DNA of 15,970 bases from positions 1-15,970 of the forward strand of contig PKTC01000361.1 of the NCBI GenBank assembly GCA_002869305.1, written 5' to 3'. Made by a program: the position numbers and the translations under genes. The notes beneath the pieces are model-generated. The model saw only the letters and a program-made list of their open reading frames with translations. It searched no databases and was not told the origin of the DNA. Origin of the DNA: Marinilabiliales bacterium (lineage in GTDB: Bacteria; Bacteroidota; Bacteroidia; Bacteroidales; UBA12077). Every line of letters begins with the position of its first letter. The first letter of the stretch is position 1. Shown one piece after another: positions 1-7,078 of the stretch.

Positions 1-397
1 AGAGTTGGAGATAAATAAAAGTTATGCAGTTTTTCAGGATAAACTGGATTCTTTAGATTTGTATCTTCAGGGAGCGTTGAAACCATATCAGGGAAGAAAG
101 TTTTTAATTTTTCATCCTGCTTTAAGTTATATAGCCAGAGACTATGGATTACAGCAAATATCAATTGAAATTGATGGAAAAGAACCTACGCCTGCAAATA
201 TTCAGGATGTGGTTGAACTTGCTAAAAAAGAAGGAATTAAAGTAATCTTTGTCCAAAGACAATTTAGTACACATAATGCGGAAGTTATTGCAAAAGAAAT
301 TAACGGCAATGTGGTTCAAATAGATCCTTTATCATATGAGTGGGAGCAAGGTATCATGGAAATAGCCGACGAAATAGTCAAATCATACACAAAATAA
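1..397 (+). CDS. znuA: Zinc/manganese ABC transporter substrate-binding protein, ZnuA/TroA family (C-terminal part)
   Basis: This is the C-terminal ~132 residues of a periplasmic metal-binding protein that delivers Zn2+ (possibly Mn2+) to the ABC permease encoded downstream. The reading frame is open from base 2, so the gene begins outside the window; the TTG at 5 is an internal Leu codon, not a start. Visible family features are the FHPALSYIARDYGL segment, whose His is a metal ligand in the cluster A-I family, and the late IDPLSYEW segment, which supplies the last acidic ligand. The stop codon TAA shares a base with the ATG of the ATPase gene (TAATG at 395-399), so translation is likely coupled. 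Metal specificity cannot be decided from this fragment. The assignment is secure because all three transporter components are adjacent. Confidence 0.88.
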   Translation, partial: ELEINKSYAVFQDKLDSLDLYLQGALKPYQGRKFLIFHPALSYIARDYGLQQISIEIDGKEPTPANIQDVVELAKKEGIKVIFVQRQFSTHNAEVIAKEINGNVVQIDPLSYEWEQGIMEIADEIVKSYTK

Positions 398-1152
398 TGA
401 GCAAAATTGTAGAAATACAATCGGTTTTTGCCGGATATAATGATGAGATTATATTAAAAGACGTGTCAATAGATATATTTGATGATGACTTTATTGGGAT
501 CATTGGACCGAATGGAGGTGGGAAAACTACCTTGTTAAATGTTATTCTTGGTCTTATAAAACCCTTTAAAGGAAACGTAAGATTTTATGATGATTTAAAA
601 TCCAAAAGAAATAATAAGATTGGATATTTACCTCAACAGAACAAAATAGATAAGAATTTTCCAATTACTGTAAATGATGTTATTCTATCCGGATTAATAT
701 ATGGTTCGGGAATGATAAGCAGGCACTCAAAAATCGATAAACAAAAGGCTAAGGATACATTAAAGAGGATAGGTATTTCAGATTTAGGGAAACATGCAAT
801 AGGTGAACTATCTGGCGGACAAATGCAAAAAGTGCTGTTAGCACGAGCTATTATTTCATCACCACGTTTATTAATTCTTGATGAGCCCAATACATTCGTT
901 GACAACCAATTTGAAGGCGAGCTATATGAAATTTTAAATGAGCTTAATAAAGAAATGTCAATTATCATTGTGACTCATGATGTTGGAACTATTTCAAGTT
1001 ATGTAAAGACCATTGCATGCGTCAATAGAACTTTGCATTATCACAAATCAAATGTTATTACTGAAGAACAACTAGCATCATATAACTGCCCAATTAAGTT
1101 AATAACACATGGTGAAATACCTCATACAGTATTAAAAAAACATAATCATTAA
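397..1152 (+). CDS. znuC: Metal (zinc) ABC transporter ATP-binding protein, ZnuC-like
   Basis: This is the cytoplasmic ATPase (251 residues) that powers metal import with the neighbouring permease and binding protein. The ABC motifs occur in order: Walker A GPNGGGKT (residues 37-44), Q-loop YLPQQN (77-82), signature LSGGQ (138-142), Walker B LLILDE (158-163) and the switch His (H194, in VTHD). The start is the ATG at 397, overlapping the upstream stop as TAATG. The frame is open back to 340, but that extension would lie inside the upstream coding region and precedes the conserved N-terminus. Two small deviations from the classic family are GGGK instead of GAGK/GSGK in Walker A, and DEPNTFVD where DEPTxGxD is usual. 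I believe the latter is common in Bacteroidota homologues. The length is normal for ZnuC. Confidence 0.93.
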   Translation: MSKIVEIQSVFAGYNDEIILKDVSIDIFDDDFIGIIGPNGGGKTTLLNVILGLIKPFKGNVRFYDDLKSKRNNKIGYLPQQNKIDKNFPITVNDVILSGLIYGSGMISRHSKIDKQKAKDTLKRIGISDLGKHAIGELSGGQMQKVLLARAIISSPRLLILDEPNTFVDNQFEGELYEILNELNKEMSIIIVTHDVGTISSYVKTIACVNRTLHYHKSNVITEEQLASYNCPIKLITHGEIPHTVLKKHNH

Positions 1153-1995
1153 ATGATAGCAGAGTTACTACAATATAAATTTATTACAAATTCTTTACTG
1201 GCAGGTATTCTTGCAAGTGTTAGTTGCGGTATTATTGGTACATACATAGTAACAAGAAGGATGGTTTTTTTAAGCGGAGGAATAACTCACGCTTCTTTCG
1301 GAGGCATCGGTATTGGCTATTTCTTCGGTTTTAATCCAATTTTTTCAGCAGCAATTTTTGGAATATTATCAGCGCTTGGTATTGAGTTTGTTTCTAAGAA
1401 AACGGAAATAAGAGAGGATTCGGTAATTGGTATTTTATGGTCTTTTGGTATGGCATTGGGAATTATGTTTGTTTTTTTAACACCTGGCTATGTTCCAAAT
1501 CTAATGTCTTATTTGTTTGGTAGTATTCTTACTGTTTCTTCATTTGATATATGGTTAATGGTTTGTTTAAGTCTTGTCTTAATCATTTTCTTTGTCTTAT
1601 TCTATCGAATTATTTTGTTTATTTCATATGATCAGGAATATGCTAAAACTCATAACATATCAGTAGGTTTATTTAATTATTTATTAATGGCTTTAGTTGC
1701 ATTAACCATAGTTCTTAACATTAAAATAGTTGGAATTATATTGGTAATTTCGCTTTTGACCATTCCACAGTCCATAGCAAATTTGTTTACCAAAGATTTT
1801 AAAAACATTATCCTGATTTCGATTGTTATAGGACTTATAGGTGCTTTTATGGGGCTGATTATATCTTATAAAATTAATATTCCTTCCGGTGCATCTATAA
1901 TTTTTTCTTTGGTTATGATCTTTATTGTAGCAAAATCAATTCAGGTGATAAAAAGGAAGTTTAATTTGAAAAACAGAAATTTCAATTTAAAATAA
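1153..1995 (+). CDS. znuB: Metal ABC transporter permease, ABC-3/ZnuB family
   Basis: This is the integral inner-membrane permease (280 residues) of the metal importer. It starts at the base directly after the ATPase stop codon, completing a binding protein-ATPase-permease operon. The protein is almost entirely hydrophobic, with about eight membrane segments from residue ~12 to ~264. It carries the family segment TRRMVFLSGGITHASFGGIGIGYF (residues ~34-57; the core is GGITHASFGG). The C-terminus is a basic tail rich in Lys, Arg and Asn. A regulator site such as Zur would lie upstream of the window, so regulation cannot be judged. Substrate (Zn versus Mn) is assigned only by family resemblance. 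Confidence 0.92.
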   Translation: MIAELLQYKFITNSLLAGILASVSCGIIGTYIVTRRMVFLSGGITHASFGGIGIGYFFGFNPIFSAAIFGILSALGIEFVSKKTEIREDSVIGILWSFGMALGIMFVFLTPGYVPNLMSYLFGSILTVSSFDIWLMVCLSLVLIIFFVLFYRIILFISYDQEYAKTHNISVGLFNYLLMALVALTIVLNIKIVGIILVISLLTIPQSIANLFTKDFKNIILISIVIGLIGAFMGLIISYKINIPSGASIIFSLVMIFIVAKSIQVIKRKFNLKNRNFNLK

Positions 1996-2001
1996 ATAAG
2001 C

Positions 2002-2022
2002 TATAATTTCGTAGAAATTATA
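2002..2022. repeat. 21-bp perfect inverted repeat between znuB and lpdA
   Basis: TATAATTTC (2002-2010), a GTA loop, then GAAATTATA (2014-2022) form a perfect 9-bp dyad 6 bp after the znuB stop. No T-run follows, so it is a weak terminator candidate. It sits 31 bp before the lpdA start and includes TAATTTCG (2004-2011), a 7-of-8 match to the Bacteroidota -7 box. It could therefore be an operator over the lpdA promoter. Confidence 0.4.
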
Positions 2023-2052
2023 TGAATTAGTAACATACAAAAAATTATAAAA

Positions 2053-3444
2053 ATGAATTACGATTTATTAGTTGTAGGAAGTGGTCCAGGCGGTTATGTA
2101 GCTGCTATCAGAGCATCTCAACTAGGAATGAAAGTTGGGGTTATTGAAAAATCTGAACTAGGAGGTATCTGTTTAAATTGGGGTTGTATTCCTACTAAGT
2201 CATTGCTGAAAAGTGGTCAGGTTTTTAATTATGTAAAACATGCTGCTGATTATGGAGTAACTATAAATGGTGAGGCTCAACCAGACTTTGGAAAAATGGT
2301 TGAAAGAAGTCGAGGTGTTGCTGATGGAATGAGTAAAGGTATTCAGTTTCTATTTAAGAAAAATAAGATAGAAGTTATTCAGGGTTTTGGTAAATTAAAA
2401 GATAAACAAACTGTTGAAGTAACTAATAGTGATGGTAAGATTCAAGAAGTTAATGCAAAACATATAGTACTTGCCACCGGAGCACGCTCGAAAGAGTTGC
2501 CTAATCTAAAACAAGATGGCAAAAAGATAATTGGATACAGAGAAGCAATGACTCTTACAAAACAACCAAAATCAATGATCGTTGTGGGATCAGGAGCTAT
2601 AGGAAGTGAGTTTGCTAATTTCTACAATTCCATAGGAACAGAAGTAACTTTGGTAGAATTTTTACCAAATGTAGTTCCTAACGAAGACGTTGATGTTTCT
2701 AAGCAATTAGGTCGATCTTTTAAAAAGGCTGGTATTAAAGTTATGGTTGGCTCCTCAGTCGAATCTGTAGATACCGGAGGAAAGATTTGTAAAGTTGTAA
2801 TAAAAACCAAAAAGGGAGAAGAAACACATGAGGCAGAGGTTGTTTTATCAGCTGTTGGTGTTACTCCAAATATTGAAAATATTGGAATCGAAGAAGTAGG
2901 AATAGAATTGGAAAAGGGTAAAGTAAAAGTTGATGATTATTATAGAACAAATATCGAAGGTGTTTATGCAATAGGTGATATTGTGCATGGACCTGCTTTG
3001 GCGCATGTCGCTTCTGCAGAGGGTATAGCATGTGTTGAGAAAATCGCTGGATTAAATCCTGAACCTGTGAATTATGGAAATATTCCTGCATGTACTTATA
3101 CATCACCCGAAGTTGCCTCGGTTGGATTAACTGAAGAAGCTGCTAAAGAGGCTGGATTTGAAATAAAAGTTGGTAAATTTCCCTTTACTGCTTCTGGCAA
3201 AGCAAGTGCTGCTGGTGAAAAGGACGGTTTTGTAAAATTGGTTTTTGATGAGAAATATGGTGAATTATTAGGAGCACATTTGATTGGGGCCAATGTAACT
3301 GAAATGATCGCAGAGCTGGTTGTGGCTAAAAAATTAGAGACTACAGGTCATGAGTTAATTAAATCAATTCACCCGCATCCAACCATGTCCGAAGCTATTA
3401 TGGAGGCTGCAGCGGCAGCATACGATGAAGTAATACATATTTAA
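2053..3444 (+). CDS. lpdA: Dihydrolipoyl dehydrogenase (E3)
   Basis: This cytoplasmic FAD enzyme (463 residues) reoxidises the dihydrolipoamide arm of 2-oxoacid dehydrogenase complexes or the glycine cleavage system, using NAD+. In order, the sequence shows an FAD-binding GSGPGG (residues 9-14), the redox-active disulfide in GGICLNWGCIPTKS (C40 and C45), an NAD-binding GSGAIG (179-184), the second FAD motif YAIGDI near residue 310, and the C-terminal catalytic HPHPTMSE (H442 with E447). All catalytic residues are present and the length is standard. The ATG at 2053 places the FAD motif at the usual distance from the N-terminus. No E1 or E2 gene is adjacent, so the parent complex cannot be told from context. 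It is probably transcribed alone, given the dyad upstream and the strong terminator downstream. Confidence 0.97.
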   Translation: MNYDLLVVGSGPGGYVAAIRASQLGMKVGVIEKSELGGICLNWGCIPTKSLLKSGQVFNYVKHAADYGVTINGEAQPDFGKMVERSRGVADGMSKGIQFLFKKNKIEVIQGFGKLKDKQTVEVTNSDGKIQEVNAKHIVLATGARSKELPNLKQDGKKIIGYREAMTLTKQPKSMIVVGSGAIGSEFANFYNSIGTEVTLVEFLPNVVPNEDVDVSKQLGRSFKKAGIKVMVGSSVESVDTGGKICKVVIKTKKGEETHEAEVVLSAVGVTPNIENIGIEEVGIELEKGKVKVDDYYRTNIEGVYAIGDIVHGPALAHVASAEGIACVEKIAGLNPEPVNYGNIPACTYTSPEVASVGLTEEAAKEAGFEIKVGKFPFTASGKASAAGEKDGFVKLVFDEKYGELLGAHLIGANVTEMIAELVVAKKLETTGHELIKSIHPHPTMSEAIMEAAAAAYDEVIHI

Positions 3445-3461
3445 GATAAACCTACATAAAG

Positions 3462-3493
3462 AAAAAAGTGGATAAATTATTATCCACTTTTTT
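3462..3493. terminator. Bidirectional rho-independent terminator between lpdA and the opposing small ORF
   Basis: AAAAAAGTGGATAA (3462-3475) pairs perfectly with TTATCCACTTTTTT (3480-3493) around an ATTA loop, giving a 14-bp stem with a T-run on the plus strand. The A-run on the left arm gives a T-run on the minus strand. It lies 17 bp past the lpdA stop and 53 bp past the stop of the small minus-strand ORF, so it can serve both. Confidence 0.85.
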
Positions 3494-3545
3494 TAATATC
3501 TTCCTGCATTCTTTCAAAGGAAAGAAGATGAATATGTTTAATTCA

Positions 3546-3710
3546 TTACTTTCTTATTTCAGTTTTTTGACTGAATAACTCTTTACTGTAGTCGCTTTGA
3601 GTTAATGAAAGAATAAAAACCAAAGTAACGATAATAAATATTATCATAACTCCAAGGTTAATGTCTTTTTTACGAACAGCTTTATAGTGCGAGCGTGCAC
3701 TCATGTTCAT
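3546..3710 (-). CDS. Putative small single-pass membrane protein (54 residues)
   Basis: I do not recognise a family. From the ATG at 3710 the product is 54 residues: a short basic N-terminus (SHYKAVRKKD), one strong hydrophobic helix (about LGVMIIFIIVTLVFILSL) and a short polar tail. By the positive-inside rule the N-terminus should face the cytoplasm. The frame also opens from a GTG at 3731, but two ATG codons (3710 and 3704) are more likely starts. Support for a real gene is the coherent charge/helix/tail layout and the bidirectional terminator 53 bp beyond its stop. Against it are the small size and the lack of a convincing -7 box. A TTATTAACAA repeat array lies 76 bp upstream of the ATG. 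Confidence 0.5.
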   Translation of the reverse strand: MNMSARSHYKAVRKKDINLGVMIIFIIVTLVFILSLTQSDYSKELFSQKTEIRK

Positions 3711-3785
3711 AATACTTAAGTTAATTCTCACACCGGGTTTTTTATTATTTTATTTAATATCCTACAAAAAAGCAAGTTACAAAAA

Positions 3786-3824
3786 TTATTAACAATTTTA
3801 AATATTTATTAACAATTATTTACA
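3786..3824. repeat. Direct-repeat array of TTATTAACAATT
   Basis: Two exact copies of TTATTAACAATT start at 3786 and 3806, exactly 20 bp apart (about two helical turns). A degenerate third unit, TTATTTACA, starts at 3816. The same core at the same 20-bp offset recurs at 10733 and 10753. The even phasing suggests a protein-binding array on one DNA face. Because the region is very AT-rich, chance contributes to the third copy. Confidence 0.5.
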
Positions 3825-3863
3825 CTAATTCGGATGTTAGGTAGACGTTAGTTAAGCAAAAAA

Positions 3864-3912
3864 GGTTGCGTTCTGAGCAAAATTTTTTGAAATTTTTATT
3901 TTGAACGCAACC
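3864..3912. repeat. 10-bp inverted repeat with 29-nt spacer upstream of the ECF sigma gene
   Basis: GGTTGCGTTC (3864-3873) is perfectly complementary to GAACGCAACC (3903-3912). A further five A/T pairs (3879-3883 with 3898-3902) can form inside after a 5-nt bulge. The arms are GC-rich against a very AT-rich background, which makes chance unlikely. No T-run follows on either strand. It could be a structured RNA, an operator pair, or a relic of a small mobile element. Confidence 0.5.
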
Positions 3913-3990
3913 AGCACGTCATTTTCTTCATCTTGAAATTAGTATAAGAATAAAAAAAACTTAGCAAGCTTTTTGTAGTGAAATTATTCA

Positions 3991-3998
3991 TAAATTTG
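3991..3998 (+). promoter_or_regulatory. Bacteroidota -7 promoter box for the ECF sigma gene
   Basis: TAAATTTG is a perfect match to TAnnTTTG. A TTTTG lies at 3971-3975, which is closer than the usual spacing of about 19 bp, so the -33 element is uncertain. The expected transcript start is about 4002-4005, only 10-13 nt before the first possible start codon (TTG at 4015). Confidence 0.6.
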
Positions 3999-4014
3999 TA
4001 TATCATCGATAAAA

Positions 4015-4578
4015 TTGAGATATCTTTTGGATAATTACTCTGAAATCATAAAAGCTTGCTTAAAAGGCAATCGCGTTGCACAAAACAGATTGTATCACTT
4101 ATTTGCAGATAAGATGTTTGGTGTATGTTTGCGATATGCTGATAATGAAGATGAGGCAAAAGATATTTTGCAAGACGGATTTATAAAGGTATTTGTAAAT
4201 CTAAAACAGTTTAATAATAAAGGTTCTTTCGAAGGTTGGATTAGACGAATTATAGTAAACACAGCGCTTGAAAAATTCAGAGATAAAAGCTATTTGTTTG
4301 CTGTAAATATGGAAACTGATTATGATCCTAACAGGAATAAGTATGATCACATCCTTAGCGAACTTTCTGCCAAAGATTTGATGAAACTAATTCAGGATTT
4401 ATCACCACAATATAGAATGGTTTTTAACCTATATGCTGTGGAAGGGTATTCACACAAAGAGATTTGTAAAATGTTGAATATAAAAGAAGGAACGTCGAAG
4501 TCTAATCTATCAAGAGCGAGAGAGATTTTAAAAGAAAAGGTAAAGAAATATTACAATATAAGTGTAAATTGGATGTAA
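4015..4578 (+). CDS. ECF-type RNA polymerase sigma factor
   Basis: This is an alternative sigma factor of the sigma-70/ECF family (187 residues). Region 2 covers about residues 20-90 (core FGVCLRYADNEDEAKDILQD, with the polymerase-binding and -10-recognition helices). Region 4 covers about 118-177 and holds a helix-turn-helix (GYSHKEICKMLNIKEGTSKS). Sigma region 3 is absent, as expected for this class. No ATG is available: an in-frame stop at 3991 limits the N-terminus, leaving TTG at 4015 or TTG at 4027. Homologues usually begin just before the YSEIIKACLKG motif, so both fit. The gene overlaps the next one by a TAATG junction (4576-4580), the usual coupling of an ECF factor with its anti-sigma. 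The signal it responds to is unknown. Confidence 0.93.
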   Translation: MRYLLDNYSEIIKACLKGNRVAQNRLYHLFADKMFGVCLRYADNEDEAKDILQDGFIKVFVNLKQFNNKGSFEGWIRRIIVNTALEKFRDKSYLFAVNMETDYDPNRNKYDHILSELSAKDLMKLIQDLSPQYRMVFNLYAVEGYSHKEICKMLNIKEGTSKSNLSRAREILKEKVKKYYNISVNWM

Positions 4579-5987
4579 TGGTGGAGAATTTTAATCAAAT
4601 TGATGGGGTATTTAGGAGTAAGTTAGGAGATTATACGGAATCAGCTCCGGAAGGTGTATGGGAAAATATCGAGGGCGCTTTAAATGCAAGAAAAAGTGCT
4701 AAGCGAATTACATTTCTTAGAATGGCAGCTGCAATAGCGGCATTTGCAGTTGTTGGATCGTCTTATTTATACTTAACAAAAAATAATCAGGAAAATTCCA
4801 AAGAACAAGCAGTTGCTGAGGTTAATAAAAAAGAGAATATTCTGAACAACAAGGCTAAAGATGGACTAACTTATAATGAAGTTGAAATTGCTTCAGTCGA
4901 ACATTTAACTGCAGATAATAATGAGCAGAAAATTTTAAATGCAAATTCAGAAGTATCTAAAGATAAACCTCAAAATTTATTTTCTGAAATTCTTATAGCT
5001 GATAATGTTCAAGATAAAAATCAGGGAAATAGAGAAGGTATTGAAAAAGTTGAACAAAAAGAAATTAGTTTAAGATTTAAAAAAGTCGAAGCTGTCCTAA
5101 TTGATCCAAGAGAAGAAAAAATCAATGCTGTGCTAAACTCAATGCCTGATCTCTATAATAGTTTAGCTATAAATAATGACTTGGAAGCTTTAGAGAAAGA
5201 AAATACTAAATGGTCTGTGGGCGGAGATTTTTCTCCTTTGTACTCTTACAGATATATAGCTGAAACAGGAGGAACTTATACCAAGGATTATTATAATAAT
5301 TCAGAAAATGCTATAATGTCTTATACAGGAGGATTAAATATTCAATATAAGGCAATTGATAGATTAACAATTCAGGCAGGAGTTTATTATACTACTATGG
5401 GTCAATCAATCGATTACATGGCAGTTTATTCTAATGCAGCATACAACATGGTTGCTGAAGAGTATAAAGATCGTTTCATTAATTCATATAACATATCAAA
5501 TTCAACCGGAGAAATTGCATTTAACTCACCATATGTTATTGTTGATGAAAAGTTAGGAAGAGTTGATAATTTAACGGATAGTAAGGGTGTTGCAGATGTT
5601 TCAGATCCTATCTATAGTAATTTGGATGCAGAAATTCAACAAAATTTTCAATACGTGGAAGTTCCGTTTTTGTTAAGGTATAAAATAATAGATAAAAACA
5701 TTGACTTAAATCTTATTGGAGGTTTTGGAGCTAACTTTCTTATTGGAAATGATGTTTATCTAAGATATGGAAGTAATAAGGAAATAATTGGCGAAACTAC
5801 TGGTGTAAATTCGATAAATTATAATGGCACCTTTGGATTAGGAATTGAATATCCTCTATTCGATAGGCTTAATTTAAAAATAGAGCCTTCTATTAAATAT
5901 TATATCAACGAAATTAATTCAAGCTCATCAGTTGAGTCGCATCCATATTCAATAGGTATTTACACTGGATTTAATTATTCGTTTTGA
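4578..5987 (+). CDS. Putative dual-membrane-spanning anti-sigma factor with outer-membrane beta-barrel
   Basis: The ATG at 4578 overlaps the sigma-factor stop; the in-frame TTG at 4569 lies inside sigma coding sequence. The protein has 469 residues and four parts: a cytoplasmic N-terminus (1-45) with the VFRSKLGDYTESAPEGVWENI segment typical of Bacteroidota anti-sigma-like domains; one membrane helix (about 46-66); a charged, low-complexity linker (67-211); and a region of alternating strands (212-469) ending in a terminal Phe, as in outer-membrane barrels (PorT/OMP_b-brl type). There is no signal peptide; the helix would anchor it in the inner membrane. About 145 linker residues are ample to cross the periplasm. 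This matches the Dma (dual membrane-spanning anti-sigma) proteins described in Bacteroides thetaiotaomicron. The likely role, inferred, is to hold the adjacent sigma factor and release it on an outer-membrane cue. Confidence 0.8.
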   Translation: MVENFNQIDGVFRSKLGDYTESAPEGVWENIEGALNARKSAKRITFLRMAAAIAAFAVVGSSYLYLTKNNQENSKEQAVAEVNKKENILNNKAKDGLTYNEVEIASVEHLTADNNEQKILNANSEVSKDKPQNLFSEILIADNVQDKNQGNREGIEKVEQKEISLRFKKVEAVLIDPREEKINAVLNSMPDLYNSLAINNDLEALEKENTKWSVGGDFSPLYSYRYIAETGGTYTKDYYNNSENAIMSYTGGLNIQYKAIDRLTIQAGVYYTTMGQSIDYMAVYSNAAYNMVAEEYKDRFINSYNISNSTGEIAFNSPYVIVDEKLGRVDNLTDSKGVADVSDPIYSNLDAEIQQNFQYVEVPFLLRYKIIDKNIDLNLIGGFGANFLIGNDVYLRYGSNKEIIGETTGVNSINYNGTFGLGIEYPLFDRLNLKIEPSIKYYINEINSSSSVESHPYSIGIYTGFNYSF

Positions 5988-6018
5988 TATTCGGCATTTT
6001 TTAGTTCAAAAAAACATC

Positions 6019-6026
6019 TAACTTTG
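6019..6026 (+). promoter_or_regulatory. Bacteroidota -7 promoter box for the lytic transglycosylase gene
   Basis: TAACTTTG matches TAnnTTTG perfectly and lies 67 bp before the ATG at 6094. This implies a 5' leader of about 60 nt and excludes the TTG at 6034 as a likely start. No clear TTG -33 element is seen at the expected spacing. Confidence 0.55.
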
Positions 6027-6093
6027 TAACCTTTTGTTAGATTTCATTGTTGTCTTATTAAATAAGCCAGTTTTAGCTGATCAATATCAAATT

Positions 6094-7068
6094 ATGAATA
6101 AAAAAATTCAATTTTTAACAATATCATTATTATTAATAATAGCTGCATTATTTATTAACTCAGTCCAAAATAAGGGCACAAGTGATGATTATTTTCAACA
6201 AGCTTTTCAAAAAAAATATTCGGTTTTTTCTTTACCAATACCAGATAGTTTAACTTTTGCTGGTGAATTGGTCCCTCTCGATTATTTTGATGTAAGAGAA
6301 TCTTTAGATCAGGAATTACTGGTAAATACATATTGGCAATCGCAAACACTTTTGTTTATAAAACGAGCACATAGGTACTTTCCGCAAATTGAGGAAAATC
6401 TTAAAGAAAAAGGAGTTCCTGATGATTTTAAGTACTTAGTTTTGGCTGAAAGTGATTTAAAAAATGCAGTATCACCTTCTGGTGCAGTAGGAATTTGGCA
6501 ATTGCTAAAAGGTACTGCCAAAGATTACGGTTTAGAGGTTAATGAAGAGGTTGATGAGAGATATCATTTCGAAAAATCTACTGAAGCAGCATGTGAATAT
6601 TTTAAAGATGCACACGATTTATTTGGAAGTTGGACTATGGCAGCAGCATCTTATAATATGGGACGTAGAGGTTTAATTAGACAAGTAAATCGACAAAAGG
6701 AAAACAGCTATTACGATTTGCTTCTTAATAGTGAAACAAATAGATATATATATAGAATTTTAGCAATTAAATTAATATTAGAAGATCCGGATAAATATGG
6801 ATTTCACGTAAGAAAGGAAGATTTATATCATCCCGTTCCTACCTTAGAACTGAAAGTTGATACCGCAGTAACAGATTTTGCTGATTTCGCTAAAAAGTAT
6901 TCTATAAATTATAAGATATTGAAATACTTTAATCCATGGTTACGTGATTCTTTTCTATCGAATAATAGCGGTAAGGAGTATTTTATAAAAATTCCTAAGG
7001 ATGGATATAGAAGTTATTCAAAAATTATTGATTACTTTGAGATTGATTCTACAAGTATAAAAGATTAA
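6094..7068 (+). CDS. Lytic murein transglycosylase, MltD-like (SLT domain)
   Basis: This envelope enzyme (324 residues) cleaves peptidoglycan between MurNAc and GlcNAc to give 1,6-anhydro ends. The ATG at 6094 gives MNKKIQF followed by a hydrophobic helix (about residues 7-22), a signal anchor or uncleaved signal peptide with no lipobox Cys. The SLT domain follows (about 95-230), with the catalytic Glu in VLAESDLKNAVSPSGAVGIWQ (E119) and the family signature AAASYNMGRRGL. The C-terminus (about residues 255-315) resembles a LysM-type segment: FADFAKKYSINYKILKYFNPWL followed by YFIKIP. It has its own -7 box. It ends 10 bp before uvrA, so read-through into uvrA is plausible although the functions are unrelated. 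Confidence 0.9.
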   Translation: MNKKIQFLTISLLLIIAALFINSVQNKGTSDDYFQQAFQKKYSVFSLPIPDSLTFAGELVPLDYFDVRESLDQELLVNTYWQSQTLLFIKRAHRYFPQIEENLKEKGVPDDFKYLVLAESDLKNAVSPSGAVGIWQLLKGTAKDYGLEVNEEVDERYHFEKSTEAACEYFKDAHDLFGSWTMAAASYNMGRRGLIRQVNRQKENSYYDLLLNSETNRYIYRILAIKLILEDPDKYGFHVRKEDLYHPVPTLELKVDTAVTDFADFAKKYSINYKILKYFNPWLRDSFLSNNSGKEYFIKIPKDGYRSYSKIIDYFEIDSTSIKD

Positions 7069-7078
7069 ATTCTGAACT

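Noticed and set aside
340..396. Extended N-terminus for the zinc transporter ATPase
   Set aside because: The extra residues come from the frame inside the upstream binding-protein gene; the TAATG junction at 395-399 gives the natural start at 397.
633..968. 111-residue open frame antisense to the ABC ATPase gene
   Set aside because: It lies wholly inside a well-supported gene and its translation shows no domain or compositional signal of its own.
2861..3106. 81-residue frame antisense to lpdA
   Set aside because: The translation is low-complexity (rich in Tyr, Gln, His and Leu) and mirrors lpdA codons; no start signal was seen.
3509..3526. Second hairpin (TTCTTTC/GAAAGAA) after the lpdA terminator
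   Set aside because: The stem is only 7 bp with weak pairs and no T-run; the 14-bp hairpin at 3462-3493 explains termination.
3786..3824. CRISPR-like repeats
   Set aside because: Only two exact 12-bp units with an 8-bp gap, no spacers of proper size and no cas genes.
6034..6093. TTG start adding 20 residues to the lytic transglycosylase
   Set aside because: It lies only 8 bp after the -7 box and would put a polar stretch before a good signal anchor; the ATG at 6094 fits better.
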